Assembly (NCBI GenBank): GCA_028455995.1
Contig: JABELC010000007.1
Span: forward strand, 1,978,001-2,042,000
DNA from: Scleromitrula shiraiana
Taxonomy: Eukaryota > Ascomycota > Leotiomycetes > Helotiales > Sclerotiniaceae
DNA: 64,000 bases
Direction: 5' to 3'
Positions within the stretch are counted from its first letter, which is position 1, and every line of letters begins with the position of its first letter. The position numbers and the translations under genes are program-made. Under the pieces are notes generated by a model that did no database searches, had not been told where the DNA came from, and saw only the letters and a list, made by a program, of their open reading frames with translations. Of this stretch, positions 39,530 through 50,508 are shown in pieces.

Positions 39530-40300
39530 AGATGGTTTATTAAAAAAAGATATATTTAAAGTTATTGAAAAAAATGATATATTAAAAAACATCTGAATTT
39601 TTTATAATAAATTTATTAATTTTATTAAAAACAAAGGTATATTAAAAGTATTTGAAAAATCTAGATTAGTAGTTTAAAACTATAATGATAAAAGTAAAAA
39701 AACAGTTTTAATAAAGTTTTTCATTATTTAATAAATTAATTATAGAATTATACTTTGTTTTGCAATTTTATAAAACACATATTAACATATTTAATTATAT
39801 CTTTACGATATATTATAAATATATATTCAATCAAAAATATCTTTGATTCATACATTTTATATTAAACCTTTACTAGAAATAAATTTTAAATCAAATATGA
39901 TCTTTAAAATTGTATATTCGCTTTACAATATTGTAAAATCAAGAAATTATTAATATTTTATATATTATAATTATTATATAAAAGCTTTTAAAATGACTTT
40001 TTTTTTATTTGATAGTTATTTACTTTATATTGATAAAGATAAAAAATTAAATATGATTGAATTATAAATCGATAATACCCTCATTTTTACTAATAAAAAA
40101 TTTGTAGATAAAAAAAAAGTTTAGATCAAAAAGAAAAATTATTTTTTAAAAATACAAAAATAATTGATTATTGATTTTTTTTTTGAATTTAATAATACTT
40201 TAATTTATATCAATAAAAACAATATAATTATATTTATTCAAAAACAATAATATAATAAACTTTATCTTATAAACTATTTTTCCATCAATTTTAAATCATA
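39530..40300 (+). pseudogene. Inner copia reverse transcriptase remnant
   Basis: Plus-strand translation gives DIFKVIEKNDILKN, then KSRLVV-NYNDKSKKTVL, LYLYDIL-IYIQSK, FYIKPLLEIN, LYNIVKSRNY-YFIYYNYYIKAFKM, SYLLYI and IDNTLIFTNKKFVD. These correspond in order to the copia motifs KSRLVVQAYND, LRDISQAYIQS, YGxPEAGNHW and the TDDTL catalytic site (DD changed to DN). Internal stops confirm it is dead. Confidence 0.88.
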
Positions 40301-41538
40301 TACAAAAATCAAGAAGAATGCTTTCTTAAAAAAACAATATATTATTTAATAAACTTATAATATATATATTATAAATATTTATTAATTAGAAGTATTATTC
40401 GATCTATTATATATAGCTTAAATTATCAATTTAATTAAAAACAATATAAATATTTTTAATAAATATATTTAATAATAAATTGATAATTTCAATTGTAGCT
40501 TTATATTTGTTTCTTTTAAAATAGAATTATTATAAGTGATCTATTTTATTGATATAAGCTTTATAAATAATATTGATTTTTTCTTTTAAATCAGTTTTAT
40601 TATAATATTTATTAATAAAAATAATAATGCAAATATTATTTATTAATCTTTTATTAAATACAAATGAATTATATAAAATGTTTTTATTTTAGAATTATAC
40701 AAAATGAGATATAGATTTAATATTATTATTATAATCAAATCTAATATCAATGAAATTATAAATCAATTAATTAATAAAAAAATTATGATCGATTTTATAT
40801 TTTTTATAATCTATATTGATTTAAAATCTTTTTATAAATATTTAATTAAATTTAATATTTTTTTAAAAAAAACGTTTAATAATCAATCTAGTTTTTATTT
40901 ATTAATTATATAAATATAAAAAAATCATAAAAATCAAATAGATTATTGATAATATAAACTTTATTAATATAATAACGAAATTAAAGCTCTATATCATTTT
41001 CAAAAAACTTATCAATATTAATAAAGTCAATATCGATATAAAGAAATAGATTAAATACGAATAAATCATTTTATTTACTCGATAAAATAAATTATAATTA
41101 CTCAAATTAGCATTTATTATAGATTAATTTATATAGTATATTAATATATTACAATAAAAAAAATATAATAAGATAAATACAATAAAAAAGACATAAAAAA
41201 TACAATAATATAAAGAATTAATACAAAAGATGTAAAAATATAAAAAGCTAATATAGAAAAGATACAAAAGATAATAATATCTACCAAAATCATTAAGATA
41301 TCATTATTTCGATCCAAAAATAACCCCTCCAAAAATAACCTCTTTAAAAATAACGCCTACTAAAACAATAGCGATTATGATTCTATATACATTTTTTTTA
41401 AATAACATTTTCTTTTATTAATTATATTACTTATATACATTTCAACTTTTTGATTTATTTTATAGAGAGATAAAAAAAAATAATATTACAATATACAATA
41501 AATTTAGTTTAACTTTCTTTTTTTTTAAATAGTGTTAA

Positions 41539-41698
41539 TATTAGGATATAGATCATAAAATAGTATATGATAAATATGTGATTATAGTCGTATATATATA
41601 CGATTTGACAATCTATACTATAGATAGATCAATAATAAAAATATTAAATACAAATCATAGTACTATAATTGTACGATTTAAACCGAAGTAAAACCACA
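41539..41698 (+). repeat. 3' LTR of the inner copia element
   Basis: 160 bp, TATTAGGATATAGATC to AAAACCACA. The right half is well preserved, including ACCGAAGTAAAACCACA. Confidence 0.9.
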
Positions 41699-44600
41699 AA
41701 ATTAAATTAAGAATAGGTTTTTTGTTTAATATATAAATATTTTTTTTTGGTTAAAATATTTTTAAGTTATTAAAATCTTCATCATCAATTAAATTTAGAG
41801 TAAGATTTTTTATTAATAAAGAATTAGTTGTATCATTAAATGGTTTATTAGATGTTTCAAGTTTTTTTTTATATAGTTTTATTAAAGTATTTTTAAATTT
41901 TTTGTTAAAATTATTTATTTTGATTATATATATTTGATCTTCTATTTTGATAAGTTTATATAATCTATTTTAAATATCTTTTTTTTAATAAATAAAAATT
42001 AAGAATTCGAATTTGAGGTTATATAAATAAAATATAGATAATTTATTATGATAATATAAAGTATTTATTATTATTTATTTAATATATTCTTTTTATATTT
42101 TATTTATTGTTTTATTAATTATAGTAATATATTATAAAATAGATAAAGTAAAAAAATCGAAAAATATTAAATAAAGAAATATATTAAATATTAATAAAAT
42201 GAAGATAAGACTATTTAAATTAATAATATTATTAATAGTTTTAATAATTATTTATAATCTTATATTTTTATTGATTTTTTTAATATTTTCAAATTCTTTA
42301 ATAATAATTATATATATTTATCAAATTATTTTATAATAATATTCGATTATTTTAATAAAATAATAAACTTTAATAAATATATATTTAATTTTAATTACAA
42401 TTATATAAATATTATTAATAAAGTCTTTTTCTATAAAATAGATTTTTTAATTATAAATAATTAATTTAAAAAGGCTATTATAAATATTAATCTATATAAA
42501 GCAAAATACATTTTATATTATTATAATTAACAAGTTTTTAATAAAGTATATAATATTAAACTAAATTATTTTGTTAATAATATAAAAAACAAGATTATTA
42601 TTAATATATATTATATCAATTATAATAATGAAATTAAATTCGATATCATTATAAAACTTAAACTTGAATTTTTTAAATTTATTAATATAGAATTAATATT
42701 CTTTATAATACTTTATAAATTGTTTTAATTACTTATAATTAAATTTATTTTTATAATCAATGCGATTAAATAAATTATATAATTTTTTAATAAAAGAATA
42801 TTTTATTTATTTATAAATACAATATAATTCAATTTTAGATAAATAGTATTTTATATTTATATTTAATAATTCTATAATAGATTATTGAAATTCTTAAAAA
42901 AAGATTAATTAATCGATAAATGCATATCTATAATATTTAATAATTTTTTATATTTTATTATTAATATATTAAAATTTATTTTTAATATTATTAAATAAAA
43001 TTTAAATATAATCTATATTTATAAAATTTAATAAAAATAAAATATTAATATTAATAATATAGATATTAATTATATTGATTAGATTAATGATTAAAATGGT
43101 TTTAATAAAAAAAATATTATTAAAACCAAATTTAAAATTTATAGTTAAATTTAGAGTTTTTATATTGATTCGAATAAGTTTTTATAGTGCTAAAAATTAT
43201 TTATAATTAATAATTAATTATTTTATAATATCAAAATCAATTATTATATTAATAAATTTATATTTATTATAATATTTAATCTATAAATAGATTTTGAATC
43301 TTTAATTAGTTTTGCTAATATAAATATATAAAATAATTAAATTATTAAGTTTTATAATAAAGTTATTATAATTGTTATTTATAATGATATAAAAACTATA
43401 TAAAATAATAAATGTTTTAATGTTATTATTATTATTGTTATTATTAAAATATAATTTTAATTAAAATATTTCGATTTCTTTAATTATATAAATAAAATTA
43501 TTATTATTATTATATTTATTTTAAATATATTAATTATAGTTTTTGCTAAAATTTTGTATATTATTAAAACTAAATTTCGATTTTATTTTTTAATTGAATT
43601 TTTTCTTTGTTATAATTTGTTTTTTAAAAGTATATTTAATTAATTAATATTTTCTTTTTTTATAAATATAGTATATTTTTCATTTTTAATTATGATAATT
43701 ATTATTAAATTAGAGAATTTGATTGTTAAAATGTATATTTTTATTTTAAAATTAAAAATTGTTATTATTCCAATTGCTTTTTTGAAATCGTTGATTATTA
43801 AAGTTTTGTTTAATTATATTGTTATTTTTTTTTTAAAAAAATAATTCATTTTTAGATTTAATCTTTGTATTTTTTTATATTATAATAAATATATAGATCT
43901 TTATAATTATAATAATAAATATTTTGAATAAGTTTAAGCATCTTTAAAAATATATAGAATAATTTTAATAAACTATAAGAAATTTTATTATATAAATAAA
44001 ATTATTATATATTTTTAATAATAATCTAAATTTTATAATATATATCTTATTAAATAAAATTTTGTATAATTATTTAATTAATTTTAATAAATTATTTACA
44101 ATAATAATACAAAAGATAATTTTAAATTAATTATTATATATATCATATTTTCATTTTTTGCTTTTAAATGCTTTTTGAAATTTTTTAATAATTATCTTTT
44201 AATTAATGTTTAAATTTCTATATTTGATAATATTATAATAATATTTTTAAATGTCTTTATATAATATAAATAAAATGCTGAAATATTGGTATTATTTAAA
44301 TAAACCGATTTATTTATAATTATTTTTATAAATAATTAATTTATATTTAATATTATTTATTTAATTATTATATTTATTATTATTTAATATATAGTGTTTT
44401 ATAAAACTTTTAAATTATTTATTAATATTAAATAAAATAAAATCAATTTCAAAATCTTTAAAATCTAAATAATCGAAAGGATCATTTTCAAAATCAGAAT
44501 TAGAGTTAAAATTAGAATTATCATTATTACCGTTTTTTTCTTTAATAAATATTGATTTGAAATTGAGTTTTTTAAAGTTAAATAATTTTTTAGTTATCGT

Positions 44601-45837
44601 CTATTTCTTTTACTTGTCTTTTTTATTTTTTTTGTTTTTATTTTTAATTTTATTTTTTTTTTGTTTATAATTTTTAATAAAGTCAATAATAAAGTTTTTT
44701 TCATTTTTTTTTTTTAAATTATTGAGTTTTTTGATTATTATGATAAAGATATTTAATTATATATTAAATTATATATTGCAAATTATTATATCTATTATTT
44801 TTAAAATCTATTTAAATAAATCTTTAAAAATAAATATAAAAATTAGGTTGATATTAATATCAAAGTTAATAAAGACATTAATATTAAGTTTTTATAAAAA
44901 TTATTTAAAAAATCATAAAATAAAAAAGTTCTTTTTTTAAATTATAATAAAATATTCTAAAATCCAATTTATAAAATCGTTTTTAAATATTTATAAAATA
45001 TTATTATCAAAAATATAATAATAAATATATTTTAATATTTTAAAATAAATATATAATAAAAAAATCTTATTATTAAAATTGTTTTTAAAATTAAATTTAT
45101 CTTCAAATAGTTTATAAAGTTTATTATATTTTTTAAGGTTTTAATTTAAAAAAAAATAATTTAAAAAAAGAAAGTTCTTTTTTATTATATTGATTTAAAG
45201 AAAAAAATTAAATAAAAATATTTATATAAATAATTAAAAAAAGATATTATATTCTAATAAAAAGAATAAATTCTTTATTATTATATAAAAAAAATTAGGA
45301 AAAAAAAAAAGAAAAAAAAAGTGGATTATTATAAAATAATAAAAATTTGTTTATTTTTAAAAGATATTTCTAAATTCTTATAAATCTTATTAATTTAAAA
45401 ACAATAATATTTTTAAATAAAAATTAAAGTTTTTTAATATAATCTTTATAAATCTAAAAATAATGAATATATAAAAAAATAAAAATAAAAATAAAAAAAA
45501 AATAATAAAAAAGATCTTATTATCATTAAAGTTTTAAGAATTTAAAAATATTATAGAAATCACTAGAAAATATCTTGAAAAAGTAGAAATTGAAAAATTA
45601 AGGTTTTTAAAAAATTGAATTAAAAAAGCCAGGCTAAAAATATACATAATAAACACAAAAACTTATAATATCGTTTTAATATTTATATATTCTATTTTAA
45701 CACTATATATTATTTTTAATCAAAACGCTTTATTAATATTTCAATTTCAAATTCAATTCCAATCTTTTCAAAAATATTTTTATTATTATAATATTATTTT
45801 AATATTTATAATATCTAATCTATATAATACTAATCAA

Positions 45838-45997
45838 TATAATTTTATTTTAATTAAATTATATAATTATAATACTATAATTTATATTTTGATATTCTTA
45901 TTATTAATTTAATTATAATACAAATTATCAAATCGTATATATATACAATTATGGTCACATACTTATCACATGCTACTTTATGATCTATATCTCAACA
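45838..45997 (-). repeat. 5' LTR of the outer copia element
   Basis: 160 bp. On the plus strand it ends TCTATATCTCAACA directly before the AAACT duplication. In sense orientation it starts TGTTGAGATATAGATCA at 45997. Confidence 0.9.
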
Positions 45998-46120
45998 AAA
46001 CTAAATCTAACAATCAATATTCAAAAATATTAACTATTACATCCATCCATCCATCCATCCATCCATCTATCCATCCATTATATATCTCTCCCAAAAACCC
46101 TAAACATCTATACTATACCC

Positions 46121-47055
46121 TACGGTATCACGTATTCAGGGAGCGAACCTGAATAGAATTCAATAACTTCCCTGAATGAATTTTAGGAAATTGGCTATTT
46201 TAGTGCTTGGGCATATTAAAACTTTAAATACCGATATACTAAACTTGCAATTAACTAAAAATTGAATTTTATATAGTGTAAATTAGTTTTGAAATTTAAA
46301 CTCAAGGATTAATTTTGGATAAACCTTAAATAGAATTTATCGATTTGAAACTATATTTAAAATGGTTTTATCATCAATTTTAAATTATAAGATTATTATT
46401 TAATTTAGATTCTTATTGATTAAAGATTTATTTAACTCTTTATTAAATTTATTATTTAACTTTTTATTAGATTTATATTATATAAGTATAGCTTTAGATT
46501 ATAAAGCCATAACTATTTTTTTATAATTGATTTTTTTAACTAATTTAAAGAATCAATAATTTTATTATTTTAAATAAAAATGATTTTTTATAGAATTTGA
46601 AAGTATATTTATATTACTTTTTTATATATATTAATATTAATTTGAATATATTAATAATAAAAAAAATGCAGGGTTAGTCTTGGTATATTAACTAAATTAA
46701 GAAATAATAAAGCATATCAACTATTAATATATATTAATTTTGTATATAAATATAATTTTGTATATAAATGTAATTTTGTATGTAAATGTAATTTTGTATA
46801 CAAATGTAATTTTATATATAAATATAATTTTGTATGCAAATATAAACAAAAATACACTAATTTTGTATGTAAACTCCATATTAATTTAATACTAAACAAT
46901 TATCCAAAGTAAACTTGAATATCTAAATTGAATTTGTATTAGTATAAAATCATTCCCCAAAAATCAATTTATAATGCAATTGAAATTTCAATTATAATGC
47001 GAAAATTTCCTTCCCTAAATGGTATTTAAGAAATCCCTAAATACGTGATACCGTA
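46121..47055. mobile_element. Inverted-repeat DNA element of 0.94 kb
   Basis: Left end TACGGTATCACGTATTCAGG (46121) and inverted right end CCTAAATACGTGATACCGTA (47036-47055) match with one change over 22 bases. The outermost TA on each side could be a TA target duplication as in Tc1/mariner elements. The interior is AT-rich without an open frame and contains what looks like a degraded gypsy LTR. Directly to its left is a CATC/CCAT simple repeat (46030-46078). Confidence 0.75.
46468..46580 (+). repeat. Probable degraded solo LTR of the gypsy family
   Basis: The stretch TATAAGTATAGC...AAAGCCATAACTAT...GAATCAATAATTTTATTATTTTA follows the 130-bp gypsy LTR at 24300 in order, with C-to-T/G-to-A changes and one deletion of about 10 bases. 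Borders and target duplication are not clear. Confidence 0.6.
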
Positions 47056-47187
47056 AGGATATCCATACCACATCCATATCCCATCAATCTAACACAAAAA
47101 GTCCATAAAATAAATACTAGTAAAACTTCTATAAACAATACCATGATCTCCATCTCCATCTCCATCTCCATCTCTTTACCCGTAGTA

Positions 47188-48165
47188 CTCGGTTAAATTA
47201 AAATTGAAGCACGCGCAAATTACCGAAAAACCCTCAAAATCGATGATTTTATATAAAACACCTCTTGCGTTAATGTAAATAAATCGATCAATTATTTATA
47301 GAATTATTTAAAATTTTAAATTTGAATTATTTTTATATTGAAATATTTATTATTAAAATTTAAAAGTTAAATAATGATTTTAAAATTTATAATATTTAAT
47401 GAAATATAAAGTAAAAATTATATAAAAATACGATATTTTTAACTTGATTTAAATCAAGTAAATTACTATATTAGAAAATAATGAAGATATATATGAATAT
47501 ATAGAAAAAAAAGCTTTCATTTAATATAAATATTATATATTAAAATATAATATAATAGTCTTGAAAAGTCGAAGTTTTAAGGGTATTTTTAACTTTTTAA
47601 AATTTTTAAAAATCTTAATAATTCATTCAAATCAAAATTATATTAAATAACATTTTAATATAGTAATTATGAAGATATAAATTATCATATATAAAAATTT
47701 GAAGTAATTTTAATGATTTTTAAAAATCGAAGTTATGATGGTGTTTAGTGCTTGTAAACATTATATATACTCTTTTTAACTTTATTATATTATATTTTTT
47801 ATATATTTTTAATATATATAATACTTATATCAAATAAAAGTCTGTTTTTTATATATTCATATATATCTTTATTATTTTCTAATATAGTAATTTACTTGAT
47901 TTAAATCAAGTTAAAAATATCATATTTTTATATAATTTTTATTTTATATTTTATTAAATATTATAAATTTTAAAATCATTATTTAACCTTTAAATTTTAA
48001 TAATAAATATTTTAATATAAAAATAATTCAAATGTAAAATTTTAAATAATTCTATAAATAATTGATCGATTTATTTACATCGGCGTAAGAGGTGTTTTAT
48101 ACAAAATCGTCGATTTTGAGGTGATTCGCTTATTTTGCGCGTGCTTCAATTTTAATTTAACCGAG
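47188..48165. mobile_element. Complete long-inverted-repeat element, 978 bp
   Basis: Ends CTCGGTTAAATTAAAATTGA (47188) and TCAATTTTAATTTAACCGAG (48146-48165), flanked by TA on both sides. The left 370 bases and the right 370 bases are near-identical inverted copies; the exception is a short variable block just inside the tips (TTACCGAAAAACC against TAAGCGAATCACC in the same orientation). The 220-bp centre has no open frame. It is the least mutated full copy in the window. Non-autonomous; the TA flanks suggest, but do not prove, Tc1/mariner mobilisation. Confidence 0.88.
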
Positions 48166-48167
48166 TA

Positions 48168-50508
48168 TATATCTATCTATTATCTATCTATTATCCATCC
48201 ACTTTTAAATCCATACAATATCCCATATTCAAGTTTACCCATCTACTCGAATAGTCTATATAAACCTATAAAACTATAAACCTATAAAACAAAAAATAAT
48301 GAATAAAGAATAATGAATAATGAATAATGAATAAAGAATATAAAAAATATAAAATGGTTCCTCACACTCACACTCACACTCGCACTCGCACTCGTACTCG
48401 CATTCACATAAAATATAGCATGACACAAACAACACGACACGATACATTTAAGTTATACATTTAAGGATTTCTATCTACTAGTATACATGATATCTCATCA
48501 TGATAATCAAATCAAACCAAATCAAACCAAGTCCGTCACTAGCAAGTCCGTCAAACTAACAATCACCTCACCAAAAACTAACTAACTAACTAACTAATAA
48601 AAAATACAAATATTTACTATTAGTAGTAGTAGTAGTAGTAGTAGTATAATAAAATAAAATAAACACTCTACTAGTGATAAGCGACAATAAATAAATAAAA
48701 TAGAGAAATTAGGGGGTATAGATTAGATAGATATTTATACTCGAGTATATATATATATATATATGTATATATATAGATGAAATTAATAAAATACCATATC
48801 ATACCATATCATACCATTCCAATACCCATTCCCATTCACATTCAATCTAATTCATTCACATTCCATTCACATTCCCAACCAAACATAAACAAAAACTCAG
48901 ACTCAGACCCAAACACATTCATCCATTCATCCATCCACTCATTCATCCATCCAGAAAACTCCAATATGCTCCTATCCCCCATCCCCCATCCCTCCTATCC
49001 CTCCCATCCCTCCACACAATACACACCATACATATATCCCAAATATCCCCCTCCCCCTCCCCCTCCCCTGCTCCCCCTTCCCCCTTCCCCACCAGACCAG
49101 ACTAAGAGTACCAGACTAAGAGTACCAGACTAATAGCATGCAGCGGGGTGAATAATCGATTGATTGATATATTTATATTTATATTGATCTATATACATTA
49201 CATCATGATATTACATATTACATATTACGAAGAGTACCGTATTGCCAATGATCAGTGATTAGTGATTCAAGTTAGTGATGGGCTGAGTTTTATTAGTATT
49301 GAGTTTTATTAGTTTTATTAGTGCTGTGTTGTGTTATGTCAAATAAATATAAAAATAAATATAAAAGCAATCTAAACACACATACTAACTAGTATCTCGT
49401 TTCAATCTATACTATAATACCATATCAAGTCCTTCCATGATGCCATATCCCAAGTCAATTCCTTTCATACTCCTAGAACATTCAAATATTCAAATATTCA
49501 AATATTCATTCCTTTTCACATCTACTCATCTACACTCACTAGCATCCACTTTCATATATCATTATTGTTATACTTTTTTTTTCATTTTCCTACATAGTTT
49601 CCTATTTTCCTTATTTTCCCATCTTAACTACATATTCTTTCTGGTCTGTTCTGTTCTCTTCTCTTCTGTTGCGTTCGTTTATTTTCTATTTCACTTCAAG
49701 TTCACCCCCTTTCTTCTCCCATCATCTCCCTTCCCTTCCCATCCACCCCCCATCTCGATAATCATATCAATTCATATCATATCAATCATATCATATCGCT
49801 TAAATCATATTTCGCTCAACTCAACTCAACTCAATCCATCAAACCCCCTTCCCCATCACCATCCGCCCAGACCATCCATCCATCCATTCATCCATCCATT
49901 CATCCATCCATCCATCCATCCATCCATCTATCTAGTCCAATCCCATATACACAAACAACAACAGCATCTTTTCTCCTCTCCTCTCTTATCCCCCCATTCC
50001 AAAAAAAAGCTAAAAAGTATAGCCATAGCTTTCATAATCTCATAGTCCTCTTCATCGATCATATCATACTGTGAGAAGAGATCCTCCTCATAAGAAAAGT
50101 GAAGAAAAAATGTTGGAAGCAAAAAAAAAAAAGAAAAAAAAAACCAAATAACTCCATCTGTAACCAGACACCCAATCATTGACTTTTTGCAAACAACAAT
50201 ATCAAAAACACATGTATGCATGCTCTGCTCTGCATTCGACAAGAGTAGAAGCGAAGTAAGAAGAGGAGGAGGAGGAAGTAGAAGAGGAAGTAGAAGAAGA
50301 AGAAGAAGAAGAAAAGGGAAGAAGAAGCAACAACCAAGATCCTGTTTTGCATTCTAATCTAACCTAATCTGGGAGGGTGCCCTGAAGGAAAGAGAAGTAA
50401 AGACGTAGAGTAGAGTAGACGTAGCGAAATCCAGCAGCTAAGTCAATCAATCAATCGATGAATCAATAGATTCTTTTTTAATTTTTTTTTCTTTCAATAT
50501 ATGTGCAT
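48168..50508. other. Simple-sequence-rich intergenic region and trailer of the Pumilio gene
   Basis: Return to normal composition after the island, but dominated by short repeats: CACTCA/CACTCG (48362-48405), CTAA (48570-48597), AGT (48620-48647), AT (48745-48765), ATACC and CATT blocks (48790-48870), CCCTCC (49025-49090), GAGTACCAGACTAA (49086-49130), TCATCC/CATC (49870-49930) and GAA/GGA runs (50255-50330). Proline- and serine-rich open frames here are products of these repeats. Confidence 0.6.

Larger units (their letters stand above)
35070..41698 (+). mobile_element. Inner Ty1/copia retrotransposon nested in an opposite-strand copy
   Basis: 6629 bp, from TGTTGAGATATAGATC at 35070 to AAAACCACA at 41698, flanked by AAATT duplications at 35065-35069 and 41699-41703. 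LTRs are 160 bp each. Plus-strand frames show acidic, Ser/Asp-rich gag-like sequence near 36.4-36.6 kb and copia pol in the order integrase region then reverse transcriptase (39.5-40.3 kb). RIP-type stops occur throughout. It is the same family as the surrounding element and younger than it. Confidence 0.93.
32713..45997 (-). mobile_element. Outer Ty1/copia retrotransposon, split by a second copy
   Basis: Minus-strand copia element bounded by 160-bp LTRs at 45838-45997 (5') and 32713-32872 (3'), with AAACT duplications at 32708-32712 and 45998-46002. Removing the nested copy at 35070-41698 plus its 5-bp duplication leaves about 6650 bp, a full-length element. On the minus strand a pol stretch reads IKINNFNKKFKNTLIKLYKK just before the insertion (about 41.9-41.75 kb) and resumes beyond it at about 35.06 kb with the homologue of the inner element's next segment. 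All frames contain stops. Confidence 0.92.

Noticed and set aside
33096..44940. Small Ile/Phe/Tyr/Lys-rich open frames in the AT-rich island (for example 33096, 36112, 41141, 44722)
   Set aside because: They occur as homologous pairs at equivalent positions of the two copia copies, are on the antisense strand of the element, and reflect AT-rich sequence rather than genes.
46092..46106. Telomere-like CCCTAA motif
   Set aside because: Single occurrence, not tandem.
48777..50045. Two Pro/Ser/His-rich open frames of 118 and 202 residues
   Set aside because: Both are made of simple repeats (CATC, CCCTCC, ATTC), with no domain, no conserved start context and no splice support.
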